Assembly: GCF_033170385.1 (NCBI RefSeq)
Contig: NZ_CP126170.1
Coordinates: forward strand, 3,000,001 to 3,064,000
Length of the DNA stretch: 64,000 nt
Reading direction: 5' to 3'
DNA from: Xanthomonas rydalmerensis
GTDB taxonomy: Bacteria; Pseudomonadota; Gammaproteobacteria; Xanthomonadales; Xanthomonadaceae
This document shows, piece by piece, positions 19,951 through 28,440 of the stretch. The position numbers were made by a program, and so were the translations under genes. The notes under the pieces are model-generated. The model was not told the DNA's origin, made no database searches, and worked only from the letters and a program-made list of their open reading frames with translations. Each line of letters opens with the position of its first letter. Position 1 is the stretch's first letter.

Positions 19951-19964
19951 TGTAATCGTTTTCA
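19951..19964. promoter_or_regulatory. Putative LacI-family operator before the regulator gene
   Basis: TGTAATCGTTTTCA (reverse TGAAAACGATTACA) lies 45 bp upstream of the regulator start and differs from the 1366 site at a single position. The next ~175 bp toward the bolA-like gene (19965-20141) hold no gene, are unusually AT-rich around 19980-20030, and include a GGGGTGCGCACCCC palindrome at 20094-20107. Confidence 0.72.
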
Positions 19965-20141
19965 GCGCGAGGCAGAAGCCTTTTGTTATTTTTACAATAA
20001 ACGTCTTTTTTTTCAGTCACTTGAATAATGAGAAAGCGACCGAAATCGTGCCGCAACGCAACATAATCCAGGTGCAGATTCCGGTTTTCCGCGGGGTGCG
20101 CACCCCGATTCGGGCTGGTGGCACCCGATCGGCCACAGGCG

Positions 20142-20426
20142 TCAGCCGGTCGTACCCGGCACCTCGGCGCGGATCGACAGCGCATGGATATCTGTCTGCA
20201 TCATCTCGCCCAGCGCGGCATAGACGGCGCGGTGCCGGGCCAGCGGCGCCATCCCGGCGAAGGCGGCACTGACGATGTGGACATTGAAATGCCCGCGGCC
20301 ATCGCGCGCGCCGGCATGGCCGGCATGGCGATGGCTGTCGTCCTCGACCTCCAGCGCCTGCGGCGCGAATGCCGCCTCCAGCGCGGCGCGGATGCGCGCC
20401 ACCCGCTCGGCACCGACCTGGCTCAT
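20142..20426 (-). CDS. BolA family protein
   Basis: Small BolA-fold protein; such proteins pair with monothiol glutaredoxins in iron-sulfur trafficking and affect envelope and stress genes. The 94-residue product shows [32 protein letters not shown] then [13 protein letters not shown], the conserved BolA block with the RHR motif and the terminal IHAL. Start at 20426 overlaps the stop of the YciI-like gene (ATGA), making a two-gene unit. No glutaredoxin gene lies nearby. Confidence 0.9.
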   Translation of the reverse strand: MSQVGAERVARIRAALEAAFAPQALEVEDDSHRHAGHAGARDGRGHFNVHIVSAAFAGMAPLARHRAVYAALGEMMQTDIHALSIRAEVPGTTG

Positions 20427-20722
20427 GGCAGCACCTTGCGGAACGGCCGCACCTCGACCCGGGCGTAGACCCCGGCAGCGACATACGGATCGGCCTCGGC
20501 CCAGGCCTGCGCCTCGGCCAGCGAATCGAACGCAGCCACCACCAGGCTGCCGCTGAAGCCGGCCGGGCCCGGATCCTCGGCGTCGATCGCCGGGCACGGC
20601 CCGGCCAGCAGCAGCCGCCCGGCCTCCTGCAACTGGGTCAGCCGCTGCAGATGCGCCGGCCGTGCCGCCGCCCGCCGCGGCAGCGCATCGGCCACGTCGT
20701 ACCCCTCGATCACGTACCACAT
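20423..20722 (-). CDS. YciI-like protein
   Basis: The 99-residue protein [20 protein letters not shown] has the YCII ferredoxin-like fold features: an N-terminal beta strand, [22 protein letters not shown], then [30 protein letters not shown] with the conserved AEADPY segment. Function of the family is mostly unknown; some members are dehalogenase-like or catalytic His-Asp pairs. It is translationally coupled to the bolA-like gene, an arrangement common in gamma-proteobacteria. Confidence 0.88.
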   Translation of the reverse strand: MWYVIEGYDVADALPRRAAARPAHLQRLTQLQEAGRLLLAGPCPAIDAEDPGPAGFSGSLVVAAFDSLAEAQAWAEADPYVAAGVYARVEVRPFRKVLP

Positions 20723-21095
20723 CGCGTCTTCGCCCTCGTTCTATCTTCACAGACGTGCCATTGTAGGACCTGCCCCGGTGCGGCGGCGCTGGACACCGAC
20801 CCCGCCGGCGCATTACCCTTGGTTCCATTGCACGCGGCCGGATGCAGCGGCCCGTCGGTGATCGGCGACCCCAAGCCCCCTCCGACGACCGATTCGCTGC
20901 CTGACACCGCCCGCGCAGACGTCCTCCTCTGTAGTTCCCGCCGCCACGACACGCGTGGCGTGCGTCGTGTGTCTTGTTGAAGTACCGAGCGCGTTGCGGG
21001 GACGACGCGCCATTGAACCGCAGCACTGCCGGCAAGGAGCCGCGCCGGGTCGCGCCTGCCCGGCCCTTCGCTACCGCAACACCGATGTCCAACCG
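20723..21095. other. 373-bp intergenic region before scpA
   Basis: The region lies between the divergent yciI-like gene and scpA. I see no credible coding frame: the small open frames have no ribosome-binding site and no recognisable product. It should hold both promoters, but no strong -35/-10 pair is visible. Confidence 0.5.
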
Positions 21096-22037
21096 ATGAC
21101 CTCCGAACTCGCGCTCGACGCGAACCCGCCAATCCAGACGACCCCGCCACAGCAGCAGGAAATGCCGCTGGCGGTCGTGCATGGGCAACCGGTACTGCAG
21201 ATCCCGCAGGATCTGTATATTCCGCCGGATGCGCTGGAAGTCATCCTGGACGCGTTCGAAGGCCCGCTGGACCTGCTGCTGTACCTGATCCGCCGGCAGA
21301 ACCTGGACATCCTGGACATCCCCGTCGCCGAGATCACCCGGCAGTACGTGGACTACATCAACGTGATGCAGGAGCTGCGCTTCGAGCTGGCGGCCGAATA
21401 CCTGGTGATGGCCGCGATCCTGGCCGAGATCAAGTCGCGGATGCTGCTGCCGCGGCCCCCGGCCGAAGACGGCGAGGAAACGGACCCGCGCGCCGAACTG
21501 GTCCGCCGCTTGCAGGAGTACGAACGTTTCAAGCAGGCGGCCGAGGACATCGACGCGCTGCCGCGGCAGGACCGCGACACCACCCCGGCACACGCCCACG
21601 TGCCGGACCGGGCCGCGGTCAAGCTGCCGCCGCCGGTGGAGCTGAAGGAGATGCTGCTGGCGCTGTACGACGTGCTCAAGCGCGCCGAACTGTTCAGCGG
21701 CCACGCCATCAAGCGCGAGGCGCTGAGCGTGCGCCAGCGCATGGGCGATGTGCTGGGCCGTCTGGACGACGGCAAGTTCCACCGTTTCGAATCGCTGTTC
21801 AGTGCCGAGGAAGGCAAGCTGGGCGTGCTGGTCACCTTCCTGGCGCTGCTGGAACTGGCCAAGGAGCAGTTGCTGGACATCGTCCAGGAGCCGCTGGCGC
21901 ACGTCCCCGCCGATGCCGCCGACCGGCCGCCTCTGCCGCCGATCTACGTCAAGTCGCTGGCGCTGGGCAACACCAACGCACCGCTGCAGTTCAACAGCGA
22001 GTTCGACGACAGCGACGCCGCCGACGCCACCACCTGA
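21096..22037 (+). CDS. scpA: Segregation and condensation protein A
   Basis: Kleisin subunit of the Smc-ScpAB condensin that organises and separates chromosomes. The 313-residue product has the defining opening FEGPLDLLLYLIRRQNLDILDIPVAEITRQYVDY near 50-85, AAEYLVMAAILAEIKSRMLLPRP, and a C-terminal winged-helix region ending with VVFLALLELAK-like VTFLALLELAKEQLLDIVQ. The start at MTSELALD follows a GC-rich leader; an ATG further upstream in the same frame (20955) has no family support. scpB follows 23 bp downstream. Confidence 0.94.
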   Translation: MTSELALDANPPIQTTPPQQQEMPLAVVHGQPVLQIPQDLYIPPDALEVILDAFEGPLDLLLYLIRRQNLDILDIPVAEITRQYVDYINVMQELRFELAAEYLVMAAILAEIKSRMLLPRPPAEDGEETDPRAELVRRLQEYERFKQAAEDIDALPRQDRDTTPAHAHVPDRAAVKLPPPVELKEMLLALYDVLKRAELFSGHAIKREALSVRQRMGDVLGRLDDGKFHRFESLFSAEEGKLGVLVTFLALLELAKEQLLDIVQEPLAHVPADAADRPPLPPIYVKSLALGNTNAPLQFNSEFDDSDAADATT

Positions 22038-22060
22038 GTCCACCGAGAACCCGTCCACGC

Positions 22061-23053
22061 ATGGATCAAGCGCTGATCAACCGCATCGTCGAGGCCGCCC
22101 TGCTCGCCGCCAACCAGCCGTTGCCGCTGGCGCAGTTGCACGGCCTGTTCCCGGAGGAGGAACCCGCGCCGCCGGGCAGCATCGAGCGCGCGCTGGAACT
22201 GCTGCGCGAGGCCTGCGAGGGCCGCGGCGTGGAACTGGTCGAAGTGGCCTCCGGGTTCCGCTACCAGGTGCGCAGCGACGTGCACGCCTGGGTGGCGCGG
22301 CTGTGGACCGAGCGCAAGACCCGCTACACCCGCGCTACGCTGGAGACCCTGGCGCTGATCGCCTATCGGCAGCCGATCACCCGCGGCGAGATCGAGCAGG
22401 TGCGCGGCGTGGCGGTCAGCAGCAACATCATCCAGGCGCTGGAAGAGCGCGAATGGATCCGCGTGGTCGGGCACCGCGACGTGCCGGGCAAGCCGGCGCT
22501 GTTCGGCACCACCAAGACCTTCCTGGACTATTTCGGGCTCAAGCGCCTGGACGAACTGCCGCCGTTGTCCGAACTCAAGGACATCGGCGAACTGGAACCG
22601 CAGCTGCCGCTGGACCGCGACGCGCTGCCGGTCGGCGACATGGCCCAGGCCGATGCCGCCCCGGGCAACGACGCCGATCAGGGTGAGCAGGGCGACACCA
22701 CGACGCAGGCCGCGGCCGCCGGCGAATCCGCCGAGCCCAGCGCGACGGCGCAGGCAGACGCGGCCGCTGCAGCAGACGCCGATGCCGATGCCGATGCCGA
22801 TGCCGACGCAGCAGACGCAAGCGACACCGCAGTACCGCACACCCCCGCGACCGACGACGCCGACGCGCCGCCGGCCACGGATCCCACGACCGCCCCGACG
22901 GGCGAACCCGAAGCCGCGCCGGGAGAGCGCGCGGCGGATGCGAACGAAGCCGAAGACAACGCCGTCGCGACGACGACCGTGGCTGTTGACGATGCCGATT
23001 CCGAACCACAGGCCGACGCGCAACGCGCCGGCCGGAGCCAAGTAAATGAGTGA
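22061..23053 (+). CDS. scpB: Segregation and condensation protein B with acidic low-complexity tail
   Basis: Binds ScpA and regulates condensin. The 330-residue product has the two winged-helix domains (about 1-175), including TRATLETLALIAYRQPITRGEIEQVRGVAVSSNIIQALEEREWI and LFGTTKTFLDYFGL. After about 200 the protein is an Ala/Asp/Glu/Thr-rich tail with a run of Asp-Ala pairs encoded by GCCGAT repeats at 22777-22806. The family is usually 180-250 residues, so the tail of ~130 residues is an extension. It overlaps rluB by eight bases. Confidence 0.94.
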   Translation: MDQALINRIVEAALLAANQPLPLAQLHGLFPEEEPAPPGSIERALELLREACEGRGVELVEVASGFRYQVRSDVHAWVARLWTERKTRYTRATLETLALIAYRQPITRGEIEQVRGVAVSSNIIQALEEREWIRVVGHRDVPGKPALFGTTKTFLDYFGLKRLDELPPLSELKDIGELEPQLPLDRDALPVGDMAQADAAPGNDADQGEQGDTTTQAAAAGESAEPSATAQADAAAAADADADADADADAADASDTAVPHTPATDDADAPPATDPTTAPTGEPEAAPGERAADANEAEDNAVATTTVAVDDADSEPQADAQRAGRSQVNE

Positions 23054-24605
23054 CACCTCCCGCAAGCTGTCGTTGAACAAGCTCTCGCTCAAGCGCGATG
23101 CCGCTGCCGCCGAGCAGCCGAAACTGGAAGAACGCCTGCACAAGGTCCTGGCCCAGGCCGGGCTGGGGTCGCGCCGGGCGCTGGAACAGCGCATCGCCGA
23201 CGGCCTGGTCAAGGTCAACGGCGAGGTCGCGCAGACCGGCATGTCGATCCGCAGCGGCGACAAGATCGAGCTGGACGGCCGCAGCTTCGTCGCCAGCGCG
23301 CTGACCGAGCCCTCGCGCGTGCTGATCTACAACAAGCCCGAAGGCGAAGTGACCACGCGCGAAGATCCCGAAGGCCGCCCGACCATCTTCGAGGCGCTGC
23401 CGGCGTTGAAGGGCGCGCGCTGGATCGCGATCGGCCGCCTGGACATCAACACCACCGGCCTGCTGCTGCTCACCACCGACGGCGAGCTGGCCAACGCGAT
23501 GATGCACCCCTCCTACGAGATCGAGCGCGAGTACGTGGTGCGCGTGCGCGCCCCGGAAGGCGAAGAGACCGTACCCGACAGCATGATCGAGCGGCTCTCG
23601 CGCGGTGTGCTGCTGGAGGACGGCGGCGCCAAGTTCGACGAGATCGAACGCATCGGCGGCACCGACTCGCACGACTGGTTCCGGGTGGTGGTCAAGGAAG
23701 GCCGCAACCGCGAAGTGCGGCGCCTGTGGGAATCGCAGGGCTGCCAGGTCAGCCGGCTCAAGCGCACCCGCTACGGCAAGATCGCGCTGCCGCGCGAGCT
23801 GCTGCGCGGGCACTCGATGGAACTGGCGCAGGACAAGGTCGAGGCGCTGCGCGCCGAGCTGAAGCTGGAGGAAGGCACCCCGTCGGCGCTGACCCTGCAG
23901 CCGGTGATCGGCCAGCGCAAGGCGGCCAAGGCCACCGTGCAGGTCGGTCGCGGCGGCAACGCCTACGTCAACGGCCACAACACCGCCGACGAAGGCCGCG
24001 AGCTGCGCCGCTTCGACAATTTCCGCGAGGACCGCGGCTGCGGCCGCGGCGGCAAGAAGCCGCACGGCGGCCTGACCGTGAGCGGCGAAATGGCCGCCAA
24101 GCAGGCGCAGAAGCCGTTCAAGCAGCGCACGCCGAAGGGCCCCAAGCCGTTGCCGGACGGCAACCCGGCCGCGTTCCGCACCTGGTACGTGCCCGATGGC
24201 GTGAGCACCGGCCCGACCGGCCACCGCAACGCCGGTCCCGGTGGTCGCGGCCAGGGCCAAGGTCAGGGCCAGGGGCGTCCTTACGCCAAGCCGCGTCCGG
24301 CCGGTGCCGGTGCGGGCGCCGGAGCCGGCCAGGGCCGCGGTCAGGGCCAAGGTCAGGGACAGCGCAAGGCGCACCCGTACGGGCATCCGGCCAATGCGCC
24401 GAGCTTCCCGTCCGATCACGCCAACCCCGGCTTCAGTCCCTACGGCGCCGCGCCGCGCGCAGCGCGCCCGGCCGGCGGCCAGAAGCGCGGCCCGGGTCCG
24501 GGCGGACGCCCCGGCGGCGGCAACCGCCCGGCCGGCGGTCGTCCGCCGGGCGGCGGCGGCCGTCCCGGCGGCGGCGGCAACCGCGGCGGTTCGCGCGGCG
24601 GCTGA
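23046..24605 (+). CDS. rluB: 23S rRNA pseudouridine 2605 synthase with long Gly/Arg-rich tail
   Basis: Isomerises U2605 of 23S rRNA. The 519-residue product has an N-terminal S4 RNA-binding domain (EERLHKVLAQAGLGSRRALEQRIADGLVKVNG, about 28-62). The RsuA/RluB catalytic domain follows with GRLDINTTGLLLLTTDGELANAMMHPS near 139-165 (catalytic Asp in GRLD), and GRNREVRRLWESQGCQVSRLKRTRYG. From about 290 on it is disordered: basic, then GQGQGQG and PGGRPGGGNR runs. E. coli RluB is about 290 residues, so over 200 residues are added. The tail could bind RNA, which is inference from composition only. Confidence 0.93.
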   Translation: MSDTSRKLSLNKLSLKRDAAAAEQPKLEERLHKVLAQAGLGSRRALEQRIADGLVKVNGEVAQTGMSIRSGDKIELDGRSFVASALTEPSRVLIYNKPEGEVTTREDPEGRPTIFEALPALKGARWIAIGRLDINTTGLLLLTTDGELANAMMHPSYEIEREYVVRVRAPEGEETVPDSMIERLSRGVLLEDGGAKFDEIERIGGTDSHDWFRVVVKEGRNREVRRLWESQGCQVSRLKRTRYGKIALPRELLRGHSMELAQDKVEALRAELKLEEGTPSALTLQPVIGQRKAAKATVQVGRGGNAYVNGHNTADEGRELRRFDNFREDRGCGRGGKKPHGGLTVSGEMAAKQAQKPFKQRTPKGPKPLPDGNPAAFRTWYVPDGVSTGPTGHRNAGPGGRGQGQGQGQGRPYAKPRPAGAGAGAGAGQGRGQGQGQGQRKAHPYGHPANAPSFPSDHANPGFSPYGAAPRAARPAGGQKRGPGPGGRPGGGNRPAGGRPPGGGGRPGGGGNRGGSRGG

Positions 24606-24650
24606 GTGACGGTGCCGGCGCGGCGCGCGTCGGCCTGCCCCGCTCCCGAC

Positions 24651-24680
24651 AAGGGCGTCTGCGCAAGCGGCGCCCTTTTT
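24651..24680 (+). terminator. Rho-independent terminator after rluB
   Basis: AAGGGCG at 24651-24657 pairs with CGCCCTT at 24671-24677 and is followed by a T run (24676-24680). It lies 46 bp after the rluB stop codon. Confidence 0.8.
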
Positions 24681-24777
24681 CGTTGGGCGCTAGCGCCAGC
24701 GGGAATGGAGCAGACCACTGGACGCCGGCGTCCGCGTGACCTACGTGAGACGGTCCGCATCGCGGCCGCCCGCTCGC

Positions 24778-25224
24778 TCAAGCATCGGCAGGATCGTTCC
24801 TGCAGTCCGCAAACCCGGCGGGCACCTGCCTGGCGGTCCAGTCGCCATGAGCAGACTTCGCGACGAGCAGCGCCGAGGTTGCGTTATAGCTCGGGGCGCT
24901 TGTGTCGCCGGGCCTGGCCAGCGCGTTGTCATGGAAACACAGGCGTACGGACGTGGGGTCGGCAGATAGCACCTCGAAGCGCATCATCCAGCCTTTGTCG
25001 GCCTGGAGCAGGCGGGCGCCATTGGCGGTTTTTGTGACGTCCACGAAGCCATAGTCCGCGAACGTCGTCTTCCCCGGCATGCGACGGGGACCGACCGAGT
25101 TGGGAAAAGAGGTCAGGTCCAGGTGCTGGATGACCGCATCCCTGACGCCTGCCTCCTGCGAGGCGGCCAGGGACGGAGCACCGACCCCAAGCGCGACCAG
25201 GCCAACCAGCATTCCGGCATTCAT
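24778..25224 (-). CDS. Secreted protein of unknown function
   Basis: The 148-residue protein starts MNAGMLVGLVALGVGAPSLAASQEAG, a probable signal peptide cut after SLAA. The mature part includes RMPGKTTFADYGFVDVTKTANGARLLQADKGWMMRFEVLSAD and LCFHDNALARPGD, suggesting a small beta-rich domain. I do not recognise the family. The longer in-frame start at 25476 would put the signal in mid-protein and was rejected. It converges on rluB, with about 100 bp between its end and the rluB terminator. Confidence 0.6.
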   Translation of the reverse strand: MNAGMLVGLVALGVGAPSLAASQEAGVRDAVIQHLDLTSFPNSVGPRRMPGKTTFADYGFVDVTKTANGARLLQADKGWMMRFEVLSADPTSVRLCFHDNALARPGDTSAPSYNATSALLVAKSAHGDWTARQVPAGFADCRNDPADA

Positions 25225-25469
25225 GGGACGATCTCGCGCACAGAGGGAGGACCGCGATGATAGGCAGCGCGAAGCCCCACGCTCAATGGCGATGGCCGTG
25301 GCGGCTACCGCCCACGCGGCGCTCGATGGCGTCCTCGCTGGTGAGCGACATGCATGTGGCGACACCAGCGCGCGCAGTAGTGTGCCGTTCGCCCTGCGCG
25401 GACGAAGCCGATATCCTGGCGCATCCGGCGGCCACCGCTGATGGCCGCTCTTACCAACCAGGAATCCCG

Positions 25470-26177
25470 ATGACACGGAAGATGAAGATCGCCCTGCCGC
25501 TGCTGATCGCCGGCGTGCTGAGCCTCGCCGCCTGCCAGAAGGCGCAGCAGAAGGCCCAGGAAGAAATCGCCGCGGCGCAGAACCCCTACCCTGCCAGTTC
25601 GCCGCTGCACGCGCCGTTCGATCGCATGCTGCGCAAGCTGGCCAACGATCCGCGCTACGTGGCGCTGCTCAAGCAGAGCGGCCCGCAGGCGCAGCAGGCC
25701 GGCTTCCAGCTGGCGCAGAACGGCATCGCGCGGCTGGACCATGCGACGCTGGAACAGCGCCTGCAGATCCTGTCCCAGGTCAGCGACAAGGTCGACGTGT
25801 CGCAGTGCGCGGTGCTGGCCCGCGGCGGCAATCCCAACGACGCGCAGGCGCTGAGCGCGGCGATGCTGTCGGGACTGGAAAAGCTGCCGCAGGCGCAGAT
25901 CGACCGCTGGTTCGATGCCTCCCTGAAGGCCACCGACGCGGAGTTGAACAAGACGCCGCCGCAGACGGTGGCGCCGGAGCAGATCCAAGCGGCGATGGGC
26001 ACGCTGGTCAAGTCGCTGCCCGCCGACCAGCAGCAGCGCCTGATGCGGGTGTTGCCGGAGATCGCCAAGGCCAGCGACGAGGACGCCTGCTGGACCGCGC
26101 GCACCCTGTACCGCCAGGCATTGGCGACCCCGGAGCCGGTGCGCGGCCAGCTGGCCTGGGTGTTCGCGCAGCAGTAA
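25470..26177 (+). CDS. Small lipoprotein of unknown function
   Basis: The 235-residue precursor MTRKMKIALPLLIAGVLSLAAC has a clean lipobox (LAAC), so it should be anchored to a membrane. The mature part is Ala/Gln-rich and helical (QKAQQKAQEEIAAAQNPYP..., LEQRLQILSQVSDKVDVSQC). Two Cys (VSQCAVLAR and EDACWTAR) may form a disulfide. No enzyme motif is seen. The 245-bp gap upstream holds its promoter region but no other gene. Confidence 0.75.
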   Translation: MTRKMKIALPLLIAGVLSLAACQKAQQKAQEEIAAAQNPYPASSPLHAPFDRMLRKLANDPRYVALLKQSGPQAQQAGFQLAQNGIARLDHATLEQRLQILSQVSDKVDVSQCAVLARGGNPNDAQALSAAMLSGLEKLPQAQIDRWFDASLKATDAELNKTPPQTVAPEQIQAAMGTLVKSLPADQQQRLMRVLPEIAKASDEDACWTARTLYRQALATPEPVRGQLAWVFAQQ

Positions 26178-26289
26178 GCACAGAGCAGACACGAAGCGCG
26201 TCCTTGCGCAGGGCGCGCTTGGTCGGGTCGCCTTGCATCTCCAGCGCGTGGCCGACTTGCGGTGGATGGCCGCGAAAACCCAGTGACGC

Positions 26290-26322
26290 AAAAAAGAATC
26301 CAGGCGCACTGCGCCTGGATTC
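26290..26322 (-). terminator. Rho-independent terminator (minus strand)
   Basis: A perfect 13-bp inverted repeat GAATCCAGGCGCA/TGCGCCTGGATTC at 26296-26322 with a single central base is followed, on the minus strand, by six T (26290-26295). It lies 57 bp downstream of the small secreted protein gene at 26380 and could also slow read-through from the plus-strand lipoprotein gene. Confidence 0.88.
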
Positions 26323-26379
26323 GATTCGTTGCGTCGTAACCGCCCCGCCTGCGCCGCAGCGCAGGCAGGAGGCGGTGCC

Positions 26380-26817
26380 TTACTTGCGGCGCTCGATCAC
26401 GAAGTTGCCGACGTTGACGCCCAGATCGACGCCTTCGCCCGTGCCGGCCAGGGCCAGCGAGATATCGCCCTTGGTGACGACCTGCGCGGTGCTGGACTTC
26501 ACCAGGCCCGCGTGTGCTTCGGCGGCGGCATAGGTTCCGAACAGGTCGTTGAGGCTGTAGGCGCCGCTGAAGGTGCCGCGGCCGCCGACGATCTTGGACT
26601 TGCCGACCGTCAGGCCACCGCCCTTGCTGCTGATCTTGACCGGAATCACCGCACCGTCGTTGCAGGTGATGGTACCGGTGCCCTTGGCGGTCTTGTAGAG
26701 CACCGACCAGCCCGACAGGTTGAAGGAGAGTTTGCAATCGATGTTGCCGGCGGCCTGGGCCTGCGGCGCGAGGGCGGCCGCGCCCAGCAGTGCGAGCAGA
26801 GAAAGCGACTTGATCAT
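26380..26817 (-). CDS. Small secreted protein of unknown function
   Basis: The 145-residue precursor MIKSLSLLALLGAAALAPQAQA has a classic signal peptide cut before AGNID. The mature part has two Cys (IDCKLSF and ITCNDG), probably a disulfide, and Gly-rich beta-like stretches GGGLTVGKSKIVGGRGTFSG and GTGEGVDLGVNVGNFVIERRK. The end resembles a small beta-barrel or lipid-binding fold, but I recognise no named family. It has its own strong terminator, so it is probably monocistronic and well expressed. Confidence 0.75.
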   Translation of the reverse strand: MIKSLSLLALLGAAALAPQAQAAGNIDCKLSFNLSGWSVLYKTAKGTGTITCNDGAVIPVKISSKGGGLTVGKSKIVGGRGTFSGAYSLNDLFGTYAAAEAHAGLVKSSTAQVVTKGDISLALAGTGEGVDLGVNVGNFVIERRK

Positions 26818-27075
26818 GTGAGCATTACCGGTGGGTGGACTGGCCGCGAGAGTAGCAACGGGGTTGTCGCGGCCGCGACAAGGTTGCAGGGGCGCCGCGC
26901 GTGCGTTCAGCAGGCATTTCCACTTGCGGCGGGCAAGGCCAGCCGCGGATGCGAGGGCAACTCCCATGACGGAGTCGACCGTGGCTCAGTAGCAGACGTC
27001 GCTCCCTCGACCCAGGCTTCATGGCGCCTCGCAGCGCCGGCTTTCGTCGCGATCAAGCCGGAGGCCGCTTGTCGC

Positions 27076-27143
27076 GTAGGAGCGGCTTCAGCCGCGACGG
27101 GCTTTCCCGAGAACGCCTCGGTCGCGGCTGAAGCCGCTCCTAC
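27076..27143. repeat. Head-to-head REP pair
   Basis: A 23-bp REP copy beginning GTAGGAGCGGCTTCAGCC at 27076-27098 and its exact inverse at 27121-27143 face each other across 22 bp. The pair would form a long cruciform or hairpin. It sits in the 418-bp gap (26818-27235) upstream of the secreted protein gene and downstream of the omega-amidase-like gene. A degenerate partial copy (CCAAGCCACTCCT) lies near 27218. No gene was seen in the gap. Confidence 0.85.
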
Positions 27144-27235
27144 GAGGACACTTTCATCGCTATCGGAGGTGTCGTCCAACCACGACCGGGGTGTTTCCGG
27201 CGAACCGAGTCGCGGCCCAAGCCACTCCTCTCCCG

Positions 27236-28063
27236 CTAATCGTCCAGGCTGAAGGCGTCCGCATCGAGCATGGCCGGGAAGCGCGCGCGGTGCGCGGCCA
27301 GCGCGGCGGCGGAGATGGTGGTGGTGGCCACCTGCTCGCGCTCGCGGATCTCCAGCTGCGGCTGGCCGAGGAAATCGATCACCGCGCTGTCGCCGGCATA
27401 GTGCAACTCGTTGCCGTCCACGCCGACGCGGTTGACCGCGGCCACGAAGCACAGGTTCTCGATCGCGCGCGCGCGCAGCAGCGTGCGCCAGGCGTAGGCG
27501 CGCGCCGACGGCCAGTTGGCGACGAACAGCTGCAGGTCGAAATCCAGCTGGCTGGGGCGCTCGACATCGTAGCGGTTGCGGCAGAACACCGGAAAGCGCA
27601 GGTCGTAGCAGACCTGCGGATTGATCCGCCAGCCTTTCCACTCCACGCACAGGCGTTCGCGCCCGGCGGCATAGCGCAGATGTTCGTTGCCGTAGCGGAA
27701 CAGGTGGCGCTTGTCGTAGTGCTGCAGCGCGCCGTCCGGCGTGGCCCACAGCAGCCGGTTGAACACCTTGGCCTCGCCGTCGGCGCCGGGCACGCGCAAC
27801 TGCACGCTGCCGGTCACCGCCGCGCCCAGTCGCGCCGCCTGCTCGCGGATCCAGGCCACGGTCGGCCCGTTCATGTCCTCGGCCTGCGCCAGCGCATCGT
27901 TGGAGAAGCCGCTGGTGAAGGTCTCTGGCAGGATCACCAGGTCGGTGACGCCGGCCAGCGGCGCCAGCAATTCGGCGTAATGCACGCGGTTGCCGGCCGG
28001 ATCGTGCCAGCGGGTGTCGCCCTGGACCAATGAAATCCTCAGATCCTGTGCCACCTGTGTCAT
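27236..28063 (-). CDS. Omega-amidase-like carbon-nitrogen hydrolase (YafV/Nit2 group)
   Basis: A nitrilase-superfamily amidase; the Nit2/YafV group hydrolyses alpha-ketoglutaramate and alpha-ketosuccinamate. The 275-residue product has the Glu-Lys-Cys triad: [11 protein letters not shown] (Glu near 45), [12 protein letters not shown] (Lys near 115) and [14 protein letters not shown] (Cys near 149). MTQVAQDL at 28063 was chosen because its ATG overlaps the stop of the upstream membrane-protein gene (ATGA). The aminotransferase just upstream on the same strand is of the glutamine/methionine-transaminase type. Omega-amidase clears the ketoacid amides such enzymes make, so a methionine-salvage link is plausible. 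Confidence 0.88.
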   Translation of the reverse strand: MTQVAQDLRISLVQGDTRWHDPAGNRVHYAELLAPLAGVTDLVILPETFTSGFSNDALAQAEDMNGPTVAWIREQAARLGAAVTGSVQLRVPGADGEAKVFNRLLWATPDGALQHYDKRHLFRYGNEHLRYAAGRERLCVEWKGWRINPQVCYDLRFPVFCRNRYDVERPSQLDFDLQLFVANWPSARAYAWRTLLRARAIENLCFVAAVNRVGVDGNELHYAGDSAVIDFLGQPQLEIREREQVATTTISAAALAAHRARFPAMLDADAFSLDD

Positions 28064-28368
28064 CCCCAACGTACTCCGATGCAGATCGTGCCGACCAGGC
28101 ACAGCAGCCCAAGTGTAGGCGTTACCCATGGCAGGTGGCGGACCAGGCGGTTGGCGAGCGTGCCCCGCTCCTGCGGCGTCAGGAGGCCGAGATAGCGGTC
28201 CACGTAGGCCTGCCGCCGGAACGGCACCACCCCGAAATCCATCCCGACACGCTGACCACGATCAGCCAATCCAGTCAGCACATGCCCGTAGAACAGCGCG
28301 CCGTCGACCACCGCGCAGACCGCCGCCAACCCGAACGTGACCCCGAAATAGATCCCAGCGACCGACAT
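28060..28368 (-). CDS. Small two-helix membrane protein, function unknown
   Basis: The 102-residue product has two predicted membrane helices, one at 3-30 ([26 protein letters not shown]) and one near 80-99 ([19 protein letters not shown]), joined by a charged loop. No known family was recognised. It overlaps the omega-amidase-like gene by four bases, so the two are co-translated; its role there is unclear. Confidence 0.65.
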   Translation of the reverse strand: MSVAGIYFGVTFGLAAVCAVVDGALFYGHVLTGLADRGQRVGMDFGVVPFRRQAYVDRYLGLLTPQERGTLANRLVRHLPWVTPTLGLLCLVGTICIGVRWG

Positions 28369-28397
28369 ACCCTACCCCGCCCAGTAACCGGCTTCCA

Positions 28398-28429
28398 CGA
28401 ATCCCGATTCCCCATTCCCGAATCCCGGT
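28398..28429. repeat. Single GGGATTC-type repeat arm
   Basis: The sequence ACGAATCCCGATTCCCCATT and its continuation match the right-hand arms of the paired elements at 7727 and 54651. No left arm is present here. It lies in the 72-bp gap between the aminotransferase stop and the small membrane-protein gene. Confidence 0.7.
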
Positions 28430-28440
28430 GCTTACGCGCG

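Noticed and set aside
26818..27235. Possible small gene in the REP-containing gap
   Set aside because: Frames here run through REP sequences and lack start signals; no protein motif was seen.
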